Shown here one piece after another: positions 23,501 to 33,000 of a stretch of DNA of 64,000 nucleotides. The first letter of the stretch is position 1. The number at the start of each line of letters is the position of its first letter. This DNA is from Piromyces finnis (taxonomy: Eukaryota; Neocallimastigomycota; Neocallimastigomycetes; Neocallimastigales; Neocallimastigaceae), in assembly GCA_002104945.1 (NCBI GenBank), contig MCFH01000055.1:1-64000 (forward strand), written 5' to 3'. A program made the position numbers and the translations under genes. The notes under the pieces are model-generated. The model was not told the origin of the DNA. It did not search any database and saw only the letters and a list, made by a program, of their open reading frames with translations.

Positions 23501-26158
23501 CTGGTTAGCTATTTCTTCATTAAATGCTTCTTTGAAATTGTGGTAGTACTTCTCCACGATTTCTTCAGGTGTAGGTTGATTTTCGTTTAAGTTTTCTTCC
23601 TGTACCAACCCTACGTAAATGTGATTTTTCTCTAAGTTTGACTCTTGTACCAACCCTACTGAAACACAAGTTTTCTCTAAGTTGGATTCAAATGCCAACC
23701 CTCCGGAATCACATTTTTTCTCTAAGTCAACACTCTGTACCAACCCTACTGAAACGGGGTTTTTCTCTAAGTCAGGACTTCGTGTCAACCCTCCGGAAAC
23801 ACATTTTTTCTCTAAGTTAGCACTCTGTACCAACCCTACTGAAACACAAGTTTTCTCTAAGTTGGAACTCGATGCCAACCCTCCGGAACTTCCGTCCCTG
23901 GTTTCTTTTGTAGCCTTGTGGCTACCATTACCCACGATTTCGGCTTCGATGTTTTCTGCGGTTACAGTTACCAGAGGCCTTCTTGCTTTTGCATTAGTAA
24001 CTGTAGTTATGGGACTTAATTGAGTACAGTAGTAGATATCGCCGTCATTTACACCATAACTGTTGGTGTGTTCTTTATCCTTATCATTATCTACTACGAA
24101 GTACCTCACTTGTGCATCTTTATCATAACCTCTGTAGATAAAGTGCTCATCCATGAAGCCCAGTCCCACAATGATTATCTCCGGCATGTAGTCGGATAGG
24201 TGACAACTTGTGTTGAAGCAGTATGGCTTAGCTTCTTGTTCGCCAGATGGAGTTAACCATAACTTCAACTGCAAGTCATCTGAGAACTGCTTTAACTCGA
24301 TATCACCATTCACAGTTCTGAATATGGCTGGTTTGTCCACTACCTTTAACCCGAGCTTCTTTGCTAAATTTGGGTGAATGAGGTTTGTAGTGGAACCAGT
24401 ATCATACAAGACTTCTACCCTTTTTATATCTCGAGGGTTGCTTCTTGCATTTATTTCAGCTACTAGTTGGTTCTGACTGTAGTAGCTGTTATTGACCGTC
24501 GTTTGACTTGCCATAGCCTTAGGTAATGGGTTATTTCCCATACTAGAAGGTCCTTGCTTTGGTTGGAAGCTAGAACTTCTTCTAAAGCTTGACTTATTTA
24601 ATGATTCACGACGTTCTTTAGTACCGTTATTGTTTTTTACGTAAGCCTGAGTGTTGGTCTGCTCAACTTTAGGCTTATTATTTGGCTTGTTGTTCTTCTG
24701 CTTTAACTCAGCCCATCTAGATGGTCTACATGGGTCTGTGATATCCAACAAGGCCATAATAGTGGTCTGGCGGTCTCTTTTGTCGTACTTTTCTATGGTT
24801 TCATTACGGAAGACTGCTTGGTGGTCATCGCACTTTAGCAAGACTTCACTTAATGTTTCCAGCGTACGTTCCTGTTCGGGGATATCATAGAACGCTTCCC
24901 TGACAGAAGGCCTGACCTGTTGTATTAACACCTGTCTCCTAACATTTTCAGGAAGCCCAAGTGTTTCCGTCAATTCATTGAACTCTTCCAAGTAGTCGTA
25001 TGCTTTTCCCCACTCATGTGTGAGCTTAAGCAACTTTGACTTGCAGAGTTCATGGGGAGACTCTGGTGGAAACTTATCTTGAAGGTGGAGGAATAGTCTT
25101 TCAGCATCAGGATTCCTACGCTGCAACATCCTCTCTCTAAGTCTATACCATCTCAATACTTTCCCACCTAGATGATCTTCGATGAAGCTAACCTTTGCCT
25201 TTTCGTCGTTACCATAGTCATATGGGTAACGTTTGAAATGACGTAAGCACTTCTCTTGAAAACCCTCTAAGTCTATCCCATTATTATCAAACATAGGCAC
25301 TTTTTCTTCATACCTATGTACTCGCCAATCGAACATCTTCACGTCCCCATCCTCGGAATATTCCGTAGGGTTGGTGCTGCTACTAGTTCCAGCACCATGA
25401 GGATTACCCATACCACCGGTTTGATAGGATGTTCTTTCATGAGCTCTGGCTTCAACTCTTCTGTTCATGGCTTCGACTTTAGCCTCGAACAATTTTTCTC
25501 TTTCTTCTAGAGCGTTTCGTTGCTCCCTCAATCTGGCCATCTCTTCTTCAAGCTCTTTTTTATAAGAGACAAAGGCACTAGATTGACGGTACAACGTTTC
25601 TTGGTTGTTTAGCACTTGCTGGTGGTCTTGTAACCTTTCCTCATGTTCTGCGGTAAAGGCATTTTCCACAGCATGCAGCTCTTCCAAGCTAACTTGGCTA
25701 GCTGACTCATTTGCTTCCAACCTTTGATCCACTTCAACAAATTTTTGCTGAAGAGCATCGTTTATCTCGCTCTTGTAAACCTCAATACCCCGAAGTTGTT
25801 CTTCCATAGCACCCAGACGGTTTCCCATACTAGCAAACTGGCTAGATATTTCCGAAACCCATCTATTAAGAAGAACTTCAATGTGTTGCATTGGGTTTAC
25901 CTCACTATTATTAGTAAAAAAGAAAGAAGGATCAACAGGGGTGGGCATAGAATCCCCCTGTTGAACCTGTAAATTCTGATTAGATTCGACCTCAGTGCTT
26001 TCGAGAAGCACCGGGGTTCGAACCCGTGACATTCCCTCTACACCATCCATGCCATCCGCGCTCGCCGCGTCAGGACGGGTCCCGTCCCTTACGAATGATG
26101 TTTTTGTGTCCAATTTATGGACACCCCGAGGGTTAGGCGACTTACCTGCGTTTTTCAT
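20573..26158 (-). CDS. Element D Gag-Pol polyprotein with chromodomain-like end
   Basis: A single 1861-residue frame. Gag: coiled coil at about 120-240, then a capsid-like region at about 275-450; no CCHC knuckle is present. Protease DTGS at 586. Residues about 759-857 are seven tandem copies of a 15-residue unit (consensus VGLVQSxNLEKKCVS). RT YLDD 1057-1060, RNase H D1206, integrase H1427/H1434/C1464/C1467 and D1497, D1572, E1608 (35-residue spacing). The last 60 residues (IIKIMNARRKKDNYQYLATF...EWVDADI) resemble a chromodomain, as in chromoviruses. One frame, no knuckle and self-complementary priming resemble the Tf1/sushi group. Codon use is clearly less AT-biased than in A, B or G. Confidence 0.93.
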   Translation of the reverse strand: MKNAGKSPNPRGVHKLDTKTSFVRDGTRPDAASADGMDGVEGMSRVRTPVLLESTEVESNQNLQVQQGDSMPTPVDPSFFFTNNSEVNPMQHIEVLLNRWVSEISSQFASMGNRLGAMEEQLRGIEVYKSEINDALQQKFVEVDQRLEANESASQVSLEELHAVENAFTAEHEERLQDHQQVLNNQETLYRQSSAFVSYKKELEEEMARLREQRNALEEREKLFEAKVEAMNRRVEARAHERTSYQTGGMGNPHGAGTSSSTNPTEYSEDGDVKMFDWRVHRYEEKVPMFDNNGIDLEGFQEKCLRHFKRYPYDYGNDEKAKVSFIEDHLGGKVLRWYRLRERMLQRRNPDAERLFLHLQDKFPPESPHELCKSKLLKLTHEWGKAYDYLEEFNELTETLGLPENVRRQVLIQQVRPSVREAFYDIPEQERTLETLSEVLLKCDDHQAVFRNETIEKYDKRDRQTTIMALLDITDPCRPSRWAELKQKNNKPNNKPKVEQTNTQAYVKNNNGTKERRESLNKSSFRRSSSFQPKQGPSSMGNNPLPKAMASQTTVNNSYYSQNQLVAEINARSNPRDIKRVEVLYDTGSTTNLIHPNLAKKLGLKVVDKPAIFRTVNGDIELKQFSDDLQLKLWLTPSGEQEAKPYCFNTSCHLSDYMPEIIIVGLGFMDEHFIYRGYDKDAQVRYFVVDNDKDKEHTNSYGVNDGDIYYCTQLSPITTVTNAKARRPLVTVTAENIEAEIVGNGSHKATKETRDGSSGGLASSSNLEKTCVSVGLVQSANLEKKCVSGGLTRSPDLEKNPVSVGLVQSVDLEKKCDSGGLAFESNLEKTCVSVGLVQESNLEKNHIYVGLVQEENLNENQPTPEEIVEKYYHNFKEAFNEEIANQLPEHRPYDCKIDLEPDASLHKGPIYPFNPEEEKALKEYIEENLAKGFIRKSESPAGYPVLFVPKKSGERRLCTDYRRLNKVTVRNSFPLPLISQVFEAMKGATIFSKLDLKSAYNLVRIREGDEYKTAFSTKFGHYEYLVMPFGLTNAPATFQGFINTVLAEEINDCCQVYLDDIIIYSKSLEEHVGHVKRVLQKLIDNRLVAKLAKCEFHKEELAFLGHVVGKYGIKTDPEKLKAVASWPQPTNIKELQSFLGFCNYYRKFIKDFSKIARPLYAMTSKKVQFLWNEERIQAFEKLKEMLLSPPVLAYPDHDRQFIVECDASNYAVGGVLSQLGDDNELHPVYYYSKKLTKAEINYSITEKELLAIRNAFIEWRHLLMGAKHKVLVYSDHRNLLFATKPQLLTARQARWQELFAAYNFEIIYRPGKMNGRADILSRMVSPEQVQLEMEKASLLRPEQVKEFPPVEEECYAVLEVSFVGELKQAYNTDELAREIRDGLDAKRGHKLIKKKWLMVNGLIVRKDAPERTYVPKVLRETIIKLNHDSETAGHLGKDKTYDLIARNYYWPKMKDDIAGYIKACTICCTQKDNRHKPYGSAARVKVADLPWQEVEIDFLTDLPIKERRKPGSSPSEPPEVTRRGCIMVCSDKLTKMIHLVGFRSMPTAKETALAYLQHVFKLHGCPKSVTTDRGVQFTSKLWKDIMGFFGVEVNLATTGHHETVGQVERNNSYVSMYLRCFVKTFDDDEWLKYLYLAEFCYNNAVHSSTKQSPFLALYNYQVHMNPQDSELVHSLGEAPILDSFAHNLGNLKHMLDISRTRFLDHLDHRRELNYPKIRLLDLVWLRKPENYNPLPFYKLQARKYGPFKVIGIDESKLNYRLDISKSPFPNVYPVFHISELEPYHNKPEELTPAPVGYQKIIKIMNARRKKDNYQYLATFSDFRQEWVDADIVDKNSHYDKLLKEFQDKCYQEFMVSVQNPA
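23588..23884 (-). repeat. 45-bp coding tandem repeat in element D, seven units
   Basis: Seven units of 15 codons between protease and RT, alternating GGLxxSxNLEKTCVS and VGLVQSxNLEKKCVS types. Element E has only three units at 32357-32482. The four-unit difference accounts exactly for the 180-bp size difference between the two elements. Confidence 0.9.
26014..26045 (-). promoter_or_regulatory. tRNA-like A and B boxes inside element D gag
   Basis: The minus strand reads TGGTGTAGAGGG (fits the Pol III A box) and, nine bases later, GGTTCGAACCC (fits the B box). Both are inside codons about 38-49 of gag. The spacing is shorter than in a tRNA gene. They could be a captured tRNA fragment or a structured RNA element; no tRNA cloverleaf forms. 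Confidence 0.5.
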
Positions 26159-26448
26159 TTCTAATTCGAAAATAAATTCTTTTAATAAATTAAAGAATTT
26201 ATTATATAAAATATGGTTATAATGAATTTTAAAATTTAAAAATAATGAATTTTTATTGCTAAACTATTAAAAAATAATTATTTTTAATAATAAATTTACT
26301 TCTTTTAAATATAATATTTGAATATTATATAAAATATTGTAAATAATTATTATTAAACAATAATTTAAATAAAATAAAATATGTTTTTTAAGAATTTTTA
26401 ATAACACTAACCTAATTAAAACTAAGCTAACGTAAGAACTAACTATAA

Positions 26449-26460
26449 AGCGTTAGTATT
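26449..26460 (-). promoter_or_regulatory. Self-complementary primer site of element D
   Basis: The minus strand next to the 5' LTR reads AATACTAACGCT, the exact reverse complement of AGCGTTAGTATT inside the LTR (26731-26742). There is no TGG start as in tRNA-primed elements. This is the arrangement of self-primed Tf1-type elements. Confidence 0.75.
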
Positions 26461-26953
26461 GTAAAAGGTTTTTATATATGTTAGTTAATAAGTTAAATAT
26501 AACAAGTTAATTAAGTTAGTTATTACCTCTCTATACGAGTTAATAACTAAATAAAGTTTTATAAAAAATAATAAAAGAACTAAAATAAAAATTATAACAC
26601 AAAAATAAATATAATACAATAAATATTAATATGAAATATTATTTACTTAAATAATTATTATAATTATTATCTTTTATTTATTAGTTATAATTATATACAT
26701 TAATTATTATTATAGCTATTAATTTACTTTAATACTAACGCTAAAGTATTTAACGTTAGTTTTGACTATACTATTTAACTATATGAGTTTATTTTCTTTA
26801 CCACTTGATTGGGTAAAGCAAATAGACTTCCTATTTAATTAATAACCATTAATATATGGTTATGCATATATTTGGCCAATAAATGGTGACCAGAATATAT
26901 GGTTTCAATTGAAATATTTGTGGGCAAACTTATGGCCACAAATATTTCTTACA
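26460..26953 (-). repeat. 5' LTR of element D
   Basis: 494 bp copy of 20058-20551 with about one difference (AAATAAAT/AAATAAAA). It is the tRNA-proximal LTR. Confidence 0.93.
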
Positions 26954-26965
26954 AAAGAGCAAGTA

Positions 26966-27037
26966 GGAGGGTTGGCGCAACGGTAGCGCGTCCGCCTCCA
27001 GAGCGGAAGGTTGGGTGTTCGAATCACTCACTCTCCA
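26966..27037 (+). tRNA. tRNA-Trp (anticodon CCA)
   Basis: 72 nt. Acceptor GGAGGGT pairs with ACTCTCC (one G-T pair), anticodon loop CTCCAGA gives CCA, T arm contains GTTCGAATC, discriminator A, no intron. A T-run follows directly (terminator). A second, identical mature sequence lies on the minus strand at 49296-49367. Element D sits just upstream. Confidence 0.95.
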
Positions 27038-28676
27038 TTTTTAATTAATAGTATTATTGCTAATTGGAAAAATTATAATTATTTAATAAACCAGAGCAAT
27101 AAAGCTTAATTAAAACAAATCAAATATGTTTTTCTTGATCCAATTTGAATATATCCCTATTTTTAATACTACATTATATATGTTAAAGTAATTTAAAATA
27201 AAGTGAAAGTAAAAAATAAAATATTTTTATAGTTATTTTGAATAAATTTACTTGTTCCATAAATTTAAATATTTATCAAAATTTTGTTTTTATTTAAACA
27301 ATTTTTTATTTAATTACTCCACGAATCGTATTTAATGAATTTATGAAATAATCTTTTATTAAAATGTAAAAATCATTACTTAATCATTAATACTTATTAT
27401 TAAATAATCTCAAAGTTATACATTATATTTATAGAATAAATATTAATTTTAAAATGTTTTTTATTATGATTTTTAATATATGTATGAATATTTACTAGTT
27501 ATATAATTAAAATTATAATTATATAATCTTTACAAAAAATTAAAAACTGAGTTTATTTCTTTTATTATATGCATTATCAAGATTTAATGAAAATGAAATA
27601 AAGGATTCCATATAATATATAAATAATAATTAAACATTATATTTAAAAACATATTATAAGCTATATAATGACTAATCACTTAATTGATAATGATAAAATA
27701 CGAAAAAATAGTGAGTGTTTATTAAAAACATTTTTACCAAAATAAATAAATAAATAAATAAATTAATGAATGAATGAATGACTAATAAGAAAAAACTATA
27801 AATTTTTAATGATTAAACTAACTTTGATTATATAATTTGCTATAAAATAGTAATTAAATTTACCAATATAAAATCATAACTGATTTAATTAAGAGTAAGT
27901 TTTTATAAAACCAAAATTAAAAGTAATTTACTTCAAATCAAAAATTTCCATTACTTTACTTTTTATTACTACTTGCTGTATGTAACAACGAATGTTCCTT
28001 TAATTAATTATAAATAATAATTTAAATTAAAAATGTGTTTATTTTTAAAATTAAAATTTATATATTTTCATAAAGTAGTGTCTTTTTTTTTTTTTTTTTT
28101 TTAGGCATTTTTAAAATTTAAATTTAAAAAATTTATATGAAAGCATGTAAATATTTTGTTATTTTTAATGTTTAAATCAGTTATTCATAATACTTTATGA
28201 AGAAATAATGAAAAAATCAATTTGAAAAATTAACAAAAAGTAGTATTTTTAAAATAGATCTTTCATAGTGTGTTGTGCTTAATAAAATGAATATAATATA
28301 TTCTATGTTATTAACTTAGCAATGTAAAGTATACTACATAATAAATTTCAAGTTTATTCATATATAAATATTTTCAATTTTATTTATTATTGTTTAAATA
28401 GCATTAATATAAAATTTTTAATTATTACTATTTCTTTTAAGTTTAAATTTATTAATAGAATGCTAGATACAAGAAACAAAAATATTTTTTTTCTTAACTT
28501 TTTTTTAATTATTACAAAACAAAATAATAAAATTTATAAAAGGGTTTTCTGTTTTTCTACCACTATTATAATTATATCTAATTCAAGTCAAAATATGTGT
28601 AATTTTTAGTTATTTAATATTTATACATAAAAGCAATTTTTTAATATCACATATTAAAGTATCAAAGTATAAAAAT

Positions 28677-28800
28677 ATAAAGATATAAAAATATAAAAAT
28701 ATAAAGATATAAAAATATAAAGATATAAAAATATAAAGATATAAAAATATAAAAATATAAAAATACAAATATATAAATATATAAAAATATAAAAATATAA
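28677..28800. repeat. AT tandem repeat
   Basis: Imperfect tandem units of ATATAAAA(A/G)(A)T type, 6-16 bp period. Confidence 0.8.
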
Positions 28801-28903
28801 AAAAAATTAATGATTTAATATATAATTCATTTTTCTTAAATATTGTTTTAGTTTTTTATTTATTCTTTATTAGAACAGAAAACACAATTCCACATAATAA
28901 ATT

Positions 28904-28951
28904 ATACTATACTATACTATACTATACTATACTATACTATACTATACTATT
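28904..28951. repeat. TACTA pentanucleotide array
   Basis: About nine units of ACTAT in perfect tandem. Confidence 0.9.
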
Positions 28952-29121
28952 ATTCATTATTATGATTTTTCAATTTTATTATTTTATTACTATACTAGAA
29001 AAAAAAATTATAAAATTATTTATTTAAATAAACGAATTATATATTTATAAAATAAGAAATGTATATATGATAATTAAATAAAACTACTATCTTAAATGAA
29101 CATTCTATAAAATAAAATCCT

Positions 29122-29195
29122 CACTCACTGCGGGACTCGAACCCGCAATCTTCAGATTAGAAGTCTGACGCCCTATCCAATTAGGCTACGCGAGC
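29122..29195 (-). tRNA. tRNA-Arg (anticodon TCT)
   Basis: 74 nt. Acceptor GCTCGCG pairs with AGTGAGT except for one mismatch (G7-A66); the second copy at 47448-47521 has C there and pairs fully. Anticodon loop CTTCTAA gives TCT. T arm GCGGGTTCGAGTCCCGC is intact. The next gene, tRNA-Glu, lies 9 bp upstream on the same strand, possibly co-transcribed. The mismatch may lower function. Confidence 0.92.
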
Positions 29196-29204
29196 TTCAA
29201 AGAC

Positions 29205-29276
29205 TTCCGCATCGGGGAATCGAACCCCGGCCGCCACGGTGAAAGCGTGGAATCCTAGCCACTGGACCAATGCGGA
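29205..29276 (-). tRNA. tRNA-Glu (anticodon TTC)
   Basis: 72 nt. Acceptor TCCGCAT/ATGCGGA pairs fully, anticodon loop CTTTCAC gives TTC, T arm GGGGTTCGATTCCCC. Element E is inserted 11 bp upstream of its 5' end, with the 5' LTR facing it. Confidence 0.95.
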
Positions 29277-29287
29277 TACTCTTTATC

Positions 29288-29781
29288 TGTAAGAAATATT
29301 TGTGGCCATAAGTTTGCCCACAAATATTTCAATTGAAACCATATATTCTGGTCACCATTTATTGGCCAAATATATGCATAACCATATATTAATGGTTATT
29401 AATTAAATAGGAAGTTTATTTGCTTTACCCAATCAAGTGGTAAAGAAAATAAACTCATATAGTTAAATAGTATAGTCAAAACTAACGTTAAATACTTTAG
29501 CGTTAGTATTAAAGTAAATTAATAACTATAATAATAATTAATGTAGATAATTATAATTAATAAATAAAAGATATAATTAAAATATAATTATTAAGTAAAA
29601 GTTATTTCATAAAATATTTATATAAGTGTTTATATTTATTTTAGTGTTATAATATTTATTTTCCTTCTTTTATTATTTTTTATAAAACTTTATTTAGTTA
29701 TTAACTCGTATAGAGAGGTAATAACTAACTTAATTAACTAATTATTAACTTATTAACTAATATTATAATAAACCTTTTACA
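29288..29781 (+). repeat. 5' LTR of element E
   Basis: 494 bp, TGTAAGAAAT to CTTTTACA. Starts with a hairpin AAATATTTGTG/CACAAATATTT. The U3 part matches element D almost perfectly; the downstream part (from about 29520) is clearly diverged from D. Confidence 0.95.
29499..29510 (+). promoter_or_regulatory. Presumed transcript start and self-primer of element E
   Basis: AGCGTTAGTATT is the exact reverse complement of the primer site at 29781-29792. If the transcript starts here it would carry its own primer at the 5' end. A TATAGT stretch lies about 28 bp upstream. An upstream arm ACTAACG (29481-29487) mirrors CGTTAGT (29501-29507). The start point is inferred. Confidence 0.6.
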
Positions 29782-29792
29782 ATACTAACGCT
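29781..29792 (+). promoter_or_regulatory. Self-complementary primer site of element E
   Basis: AATACTAACGCT at the LTR-leader junction. It pairs over all 12 bases with the LTR-internal AGCGTTAGTATT and does not resemble a tRNA 3' end. Confidence 0.75.
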
Positions 29793-30082
29793 TTATAGTT
29801 AGTTCTTACGTTAGCTTAGTTTTAATTAGGTTAGTGTTATTAAAAATTCTTAAAAAATATATTTTATTTTATTTAAATTATTGTTTAATAATAATTATTT
29901 ACAATATTTTATATAATATTCAAATATTATATTTAAAAGAAGTAAATTTATTATTAAAAATAATTATTTTTTAGTAGTTTAGCAATAAAAATTCATTATT
30001 TTTAAATTTTAAAATTCATTATAACCATATTTTATACAATAAATTCTTTAATTTATTAAAAGAATTTATTTTCGAGATAGAA
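29793..30082 (+). other. Leader of element E
   Basis: About 290 bases of AT-rich untranslated leader, essentially the same as the leader of element D (26159-26448). Confidence 0.7.
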
Positions 30083-33000
30083 ATGAAAAACACAGGTAAG
30101 TCACCTAACCCTCGGGGTGTCCATAAATTGGACACAAAAACATCATTCGTAAGGGACGGGACCTGTCCTGACGCGGCGAGCGCTGATGGCATGGATGGTG
30201 TAGAGGGAATGTCACGGGTTCGAACCCCGGTGCTTCTCGAAAGCACTGAGGTCGAATCTAATCAGAATTTACAGGTTCAACAGGGGGATTCTATGCCCAC
30301 CCCTGTTGATCCTTCTTTCTTTTTTACTAATAATAGTGAGGTAAACCCAATGCAACACATTGAAGTTCTTCTTAATAGATGGGTTTCGGAAATATCTAGC
30401 CAGTTTGCTAGTATGGGAAACCGTCTGGGTGCTATGGAAGAACAACTTCGGGGTATTGAGGTTTACAAGAGCGAGATAAACGATGCTCTTCAGCAAAAAT
30501 TTGTTGAAGTGGATCAAAGGTTGGAAGCAAATGAGTCAGCTAGCCAAGTTAGCTTGGAAGAGCTGCATGCTGTGGAAAATGCCTTTACCGCAGAACATGA
30601 GGAAAGGTTACAAGACCACCAGCAAGTGCTAAACAACCAAGAAACGTTGTACCGTCAATCTAGTGCCTTTGTCTCTTATAAAAAAGAGCTTGAAGAAGAG
30701 ATGGCCAGATTGAGGGAGCAACGAAACGCTCTAGAAGAAAGAGAAAAATTGTTCGAGGCTAAAGTCGAAGCCATGAACAGAAGAGCTGAAGCCAGAGCTC
30801 ATGAGAGAACATCCTATCAAACCGGTGGTATGGGTAATCCTCATGGTGCTGGAACTAGTAGCAGCACCAACCCTACGGAATACTCCGAGGATGGGGACGT
30901 GAAGATGTTCGACTGGCGAGTACATAGGTATGAAGAAAAAGTGCCTATGTTTGATAATAATGGGATAGACTTAGAGGGTTTTCAAGAGAAGTGCTTACGT
31001 CATTTCAAACGTTACCCATATGACTATGGTAACGACGAAAAGGCAAAGGTTAGCTTCATTGAAGATCATCTAGGTGGGAAAGTATTGAGATGGTATAGAC
31101 TCAGAGAGAGGATGTTGCAGCGTAGGAATCCTGATGCTGAAAGACTATTCCTCCACCTTCAAGATAAGTTTCCACCAGAGTCTCCCCATGAACTCTGCAA
31201 GTCAAAGTTGCTTAAGCTCACACATGAGTGGGGAAAGGCATACGACTACTTAGAAGAGTTCAATGAATTGACGGAAACACTTGGGCTCCCTGAAAATGTT
31301 AGGAGACAGGTGTTAATACAACAGGTCAGGCCTTCTGTCAGGGAAGCGTTCTATGATATCCCTGAACAGGAACGTACGCTGGAAACATTAAGTGAAGTCT
31401 TGCTAAAGTGCGATGACCACCAAGCAGTCTTCCGTAATGAAACCATAGAAAAGTACGACAAAAGAGACCGCCAGACCACTATTATGGCCTTGTTGGACAT
31501 CACAGACCCATGTAGACCATCTAGATGGGCTGAGTTAAAGCAGAAGAACAACAAGCCAAATAATAAGCCTAAAGTTGAGCAAACCAACACTCAGGCTTAC
31601 GCTAAAAACAATAACGGTACTAAAGAACGTCGTGAATCATTAAATAAGTCAAGCTTTAGAAGAAGTTCTAGCTTCCAACCAAGGCAAGGACCTTCTAGTA
31701 TGGGAAATAACCCATTACCTAAGGCTATGGCAAGTCAAACGACGGTCAATAACAGCTACTATAGTCAGAACCAACTAGTAGCTGAAATAAATGCAAGAAG
31801 CAACCCTCGAGATATAAAAAGGGTAGAAGTCTTGTATGATACTGGTTCCACTACAAACCTCATTCACCCAAATTTAGCAAAGAAGCTCGGGTTAAAGGTA
31901 GTGGACAAACCAGCCATATTCAGAACTGTGAATGGAGATATCGAGTTAAAGCAGTTCTCAGATGACTTGCAGTTGAAGTTATGGTTAACTCCATCTGGCG
32001 AACAAGAAGCTAAACCATACTGCTTCAACACAAGTTGTCACCTATCCGACAACATGCCGGAGATGATCATTGTGGGGCTGGGCTTCATGGATGAGCACTT
32101 TATCTACAGAGGTTACGATAAAGATGCACAAGTGAGGTACTTCGTAGTAGATAATGATAAGGATAAAGGACACACCAACAGTTATGGTGTAAATGGCGGC
32201 GATATCTACTACTGTACTCAATTAAGTCCCATAACTACAGTTACTAATGCAAAGGCAAGAAGGCCTCTGGTAACTGTAACCGCAGAAAACATTGAAGCCG
32301 AAATCGTGGGTAATGGTAGCCACAAGGCTACAAAAGAAACCAGAAACGGAAGTTCCGGAGGGTTGGCATCGAGTTCCAACTTAGAGAAAACTTGTGTTTC
32401 CGGAGGGTTGACACGAAGTTCTGACTTAGAGAAAAATCACATTTACGTAGGGTTGGTACAGGAAGAAAACTTAAACGAAAATCAACCTACACCTGAAGAA
32501 ATTGTGGAGAAGTACTACCACAATTTCAAAGAAGCATTTAATGAAGAAATAGCTAACCAGCTACCAGAACACCGTCCTTACGACTGTAAGATCGACCTGG
32601 AGCCGGATGCTAGTCTTCATAAAGGGCCTATATATCCCTTCAATCCAGAAGAGGAAAAAGCACTGAAGGAATATATAGAGGAAAACCTGGCAAAGGGCTT
32701 CATCAGGAAATCAGAGAGTCCTGCAGGTTATCCTGTGTTATTCGTGCCCAAAAAGAGTGGTGAAAGACGATTATGTACTGACTATAGGCGTCTTAATAAG
32801 GTAACAGTGCGTAACTCCTTTCCCTTACCACTCATCAGTCAAGTGTTCGAGGCTATGAAAGGAGCGACTATCTTCTCCAAGTTGGATTTGAAGTCTGCTT
32901 ACAACCTCGTGCGTATTCGTGAAGGTGACGAATACAAGACGGCATTCTCAACCAAGTTTGGGCATTATGAATATCTAGTGATGCCATTTGGGTTGACTAA

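Larger units (their letters stand above)
20058..26953 (-). mobile_element. Element D: chromodomain-type, self-primed Gypsy element
   Basis: Complete 6896-bp minus-strand element: 494-bp LTRs (20058-20551 and 26460-26953), single gag-pol frame, G-rich tract, and a perfect 5-bp target duplication AAAGA (20053-20057 and 26954-26958). The LTRs differ at about one position, so it is young. Its 5' LTR ends 12 bp upstream of the mature 5' end of tRNA-Trp. The body is nearly identical to element E except for a 180-bp in-frame length difference. Confidence 0.95.
27038..29121. other. AT-rich spacer between tRNA genes
   Basis: No gene seen. It contains a T homopolymer near 28083-28102, an array of ATAAAAATATAAAGAT-like units (28677-28800) and a TACTA array. 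Confidence 0.6.
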
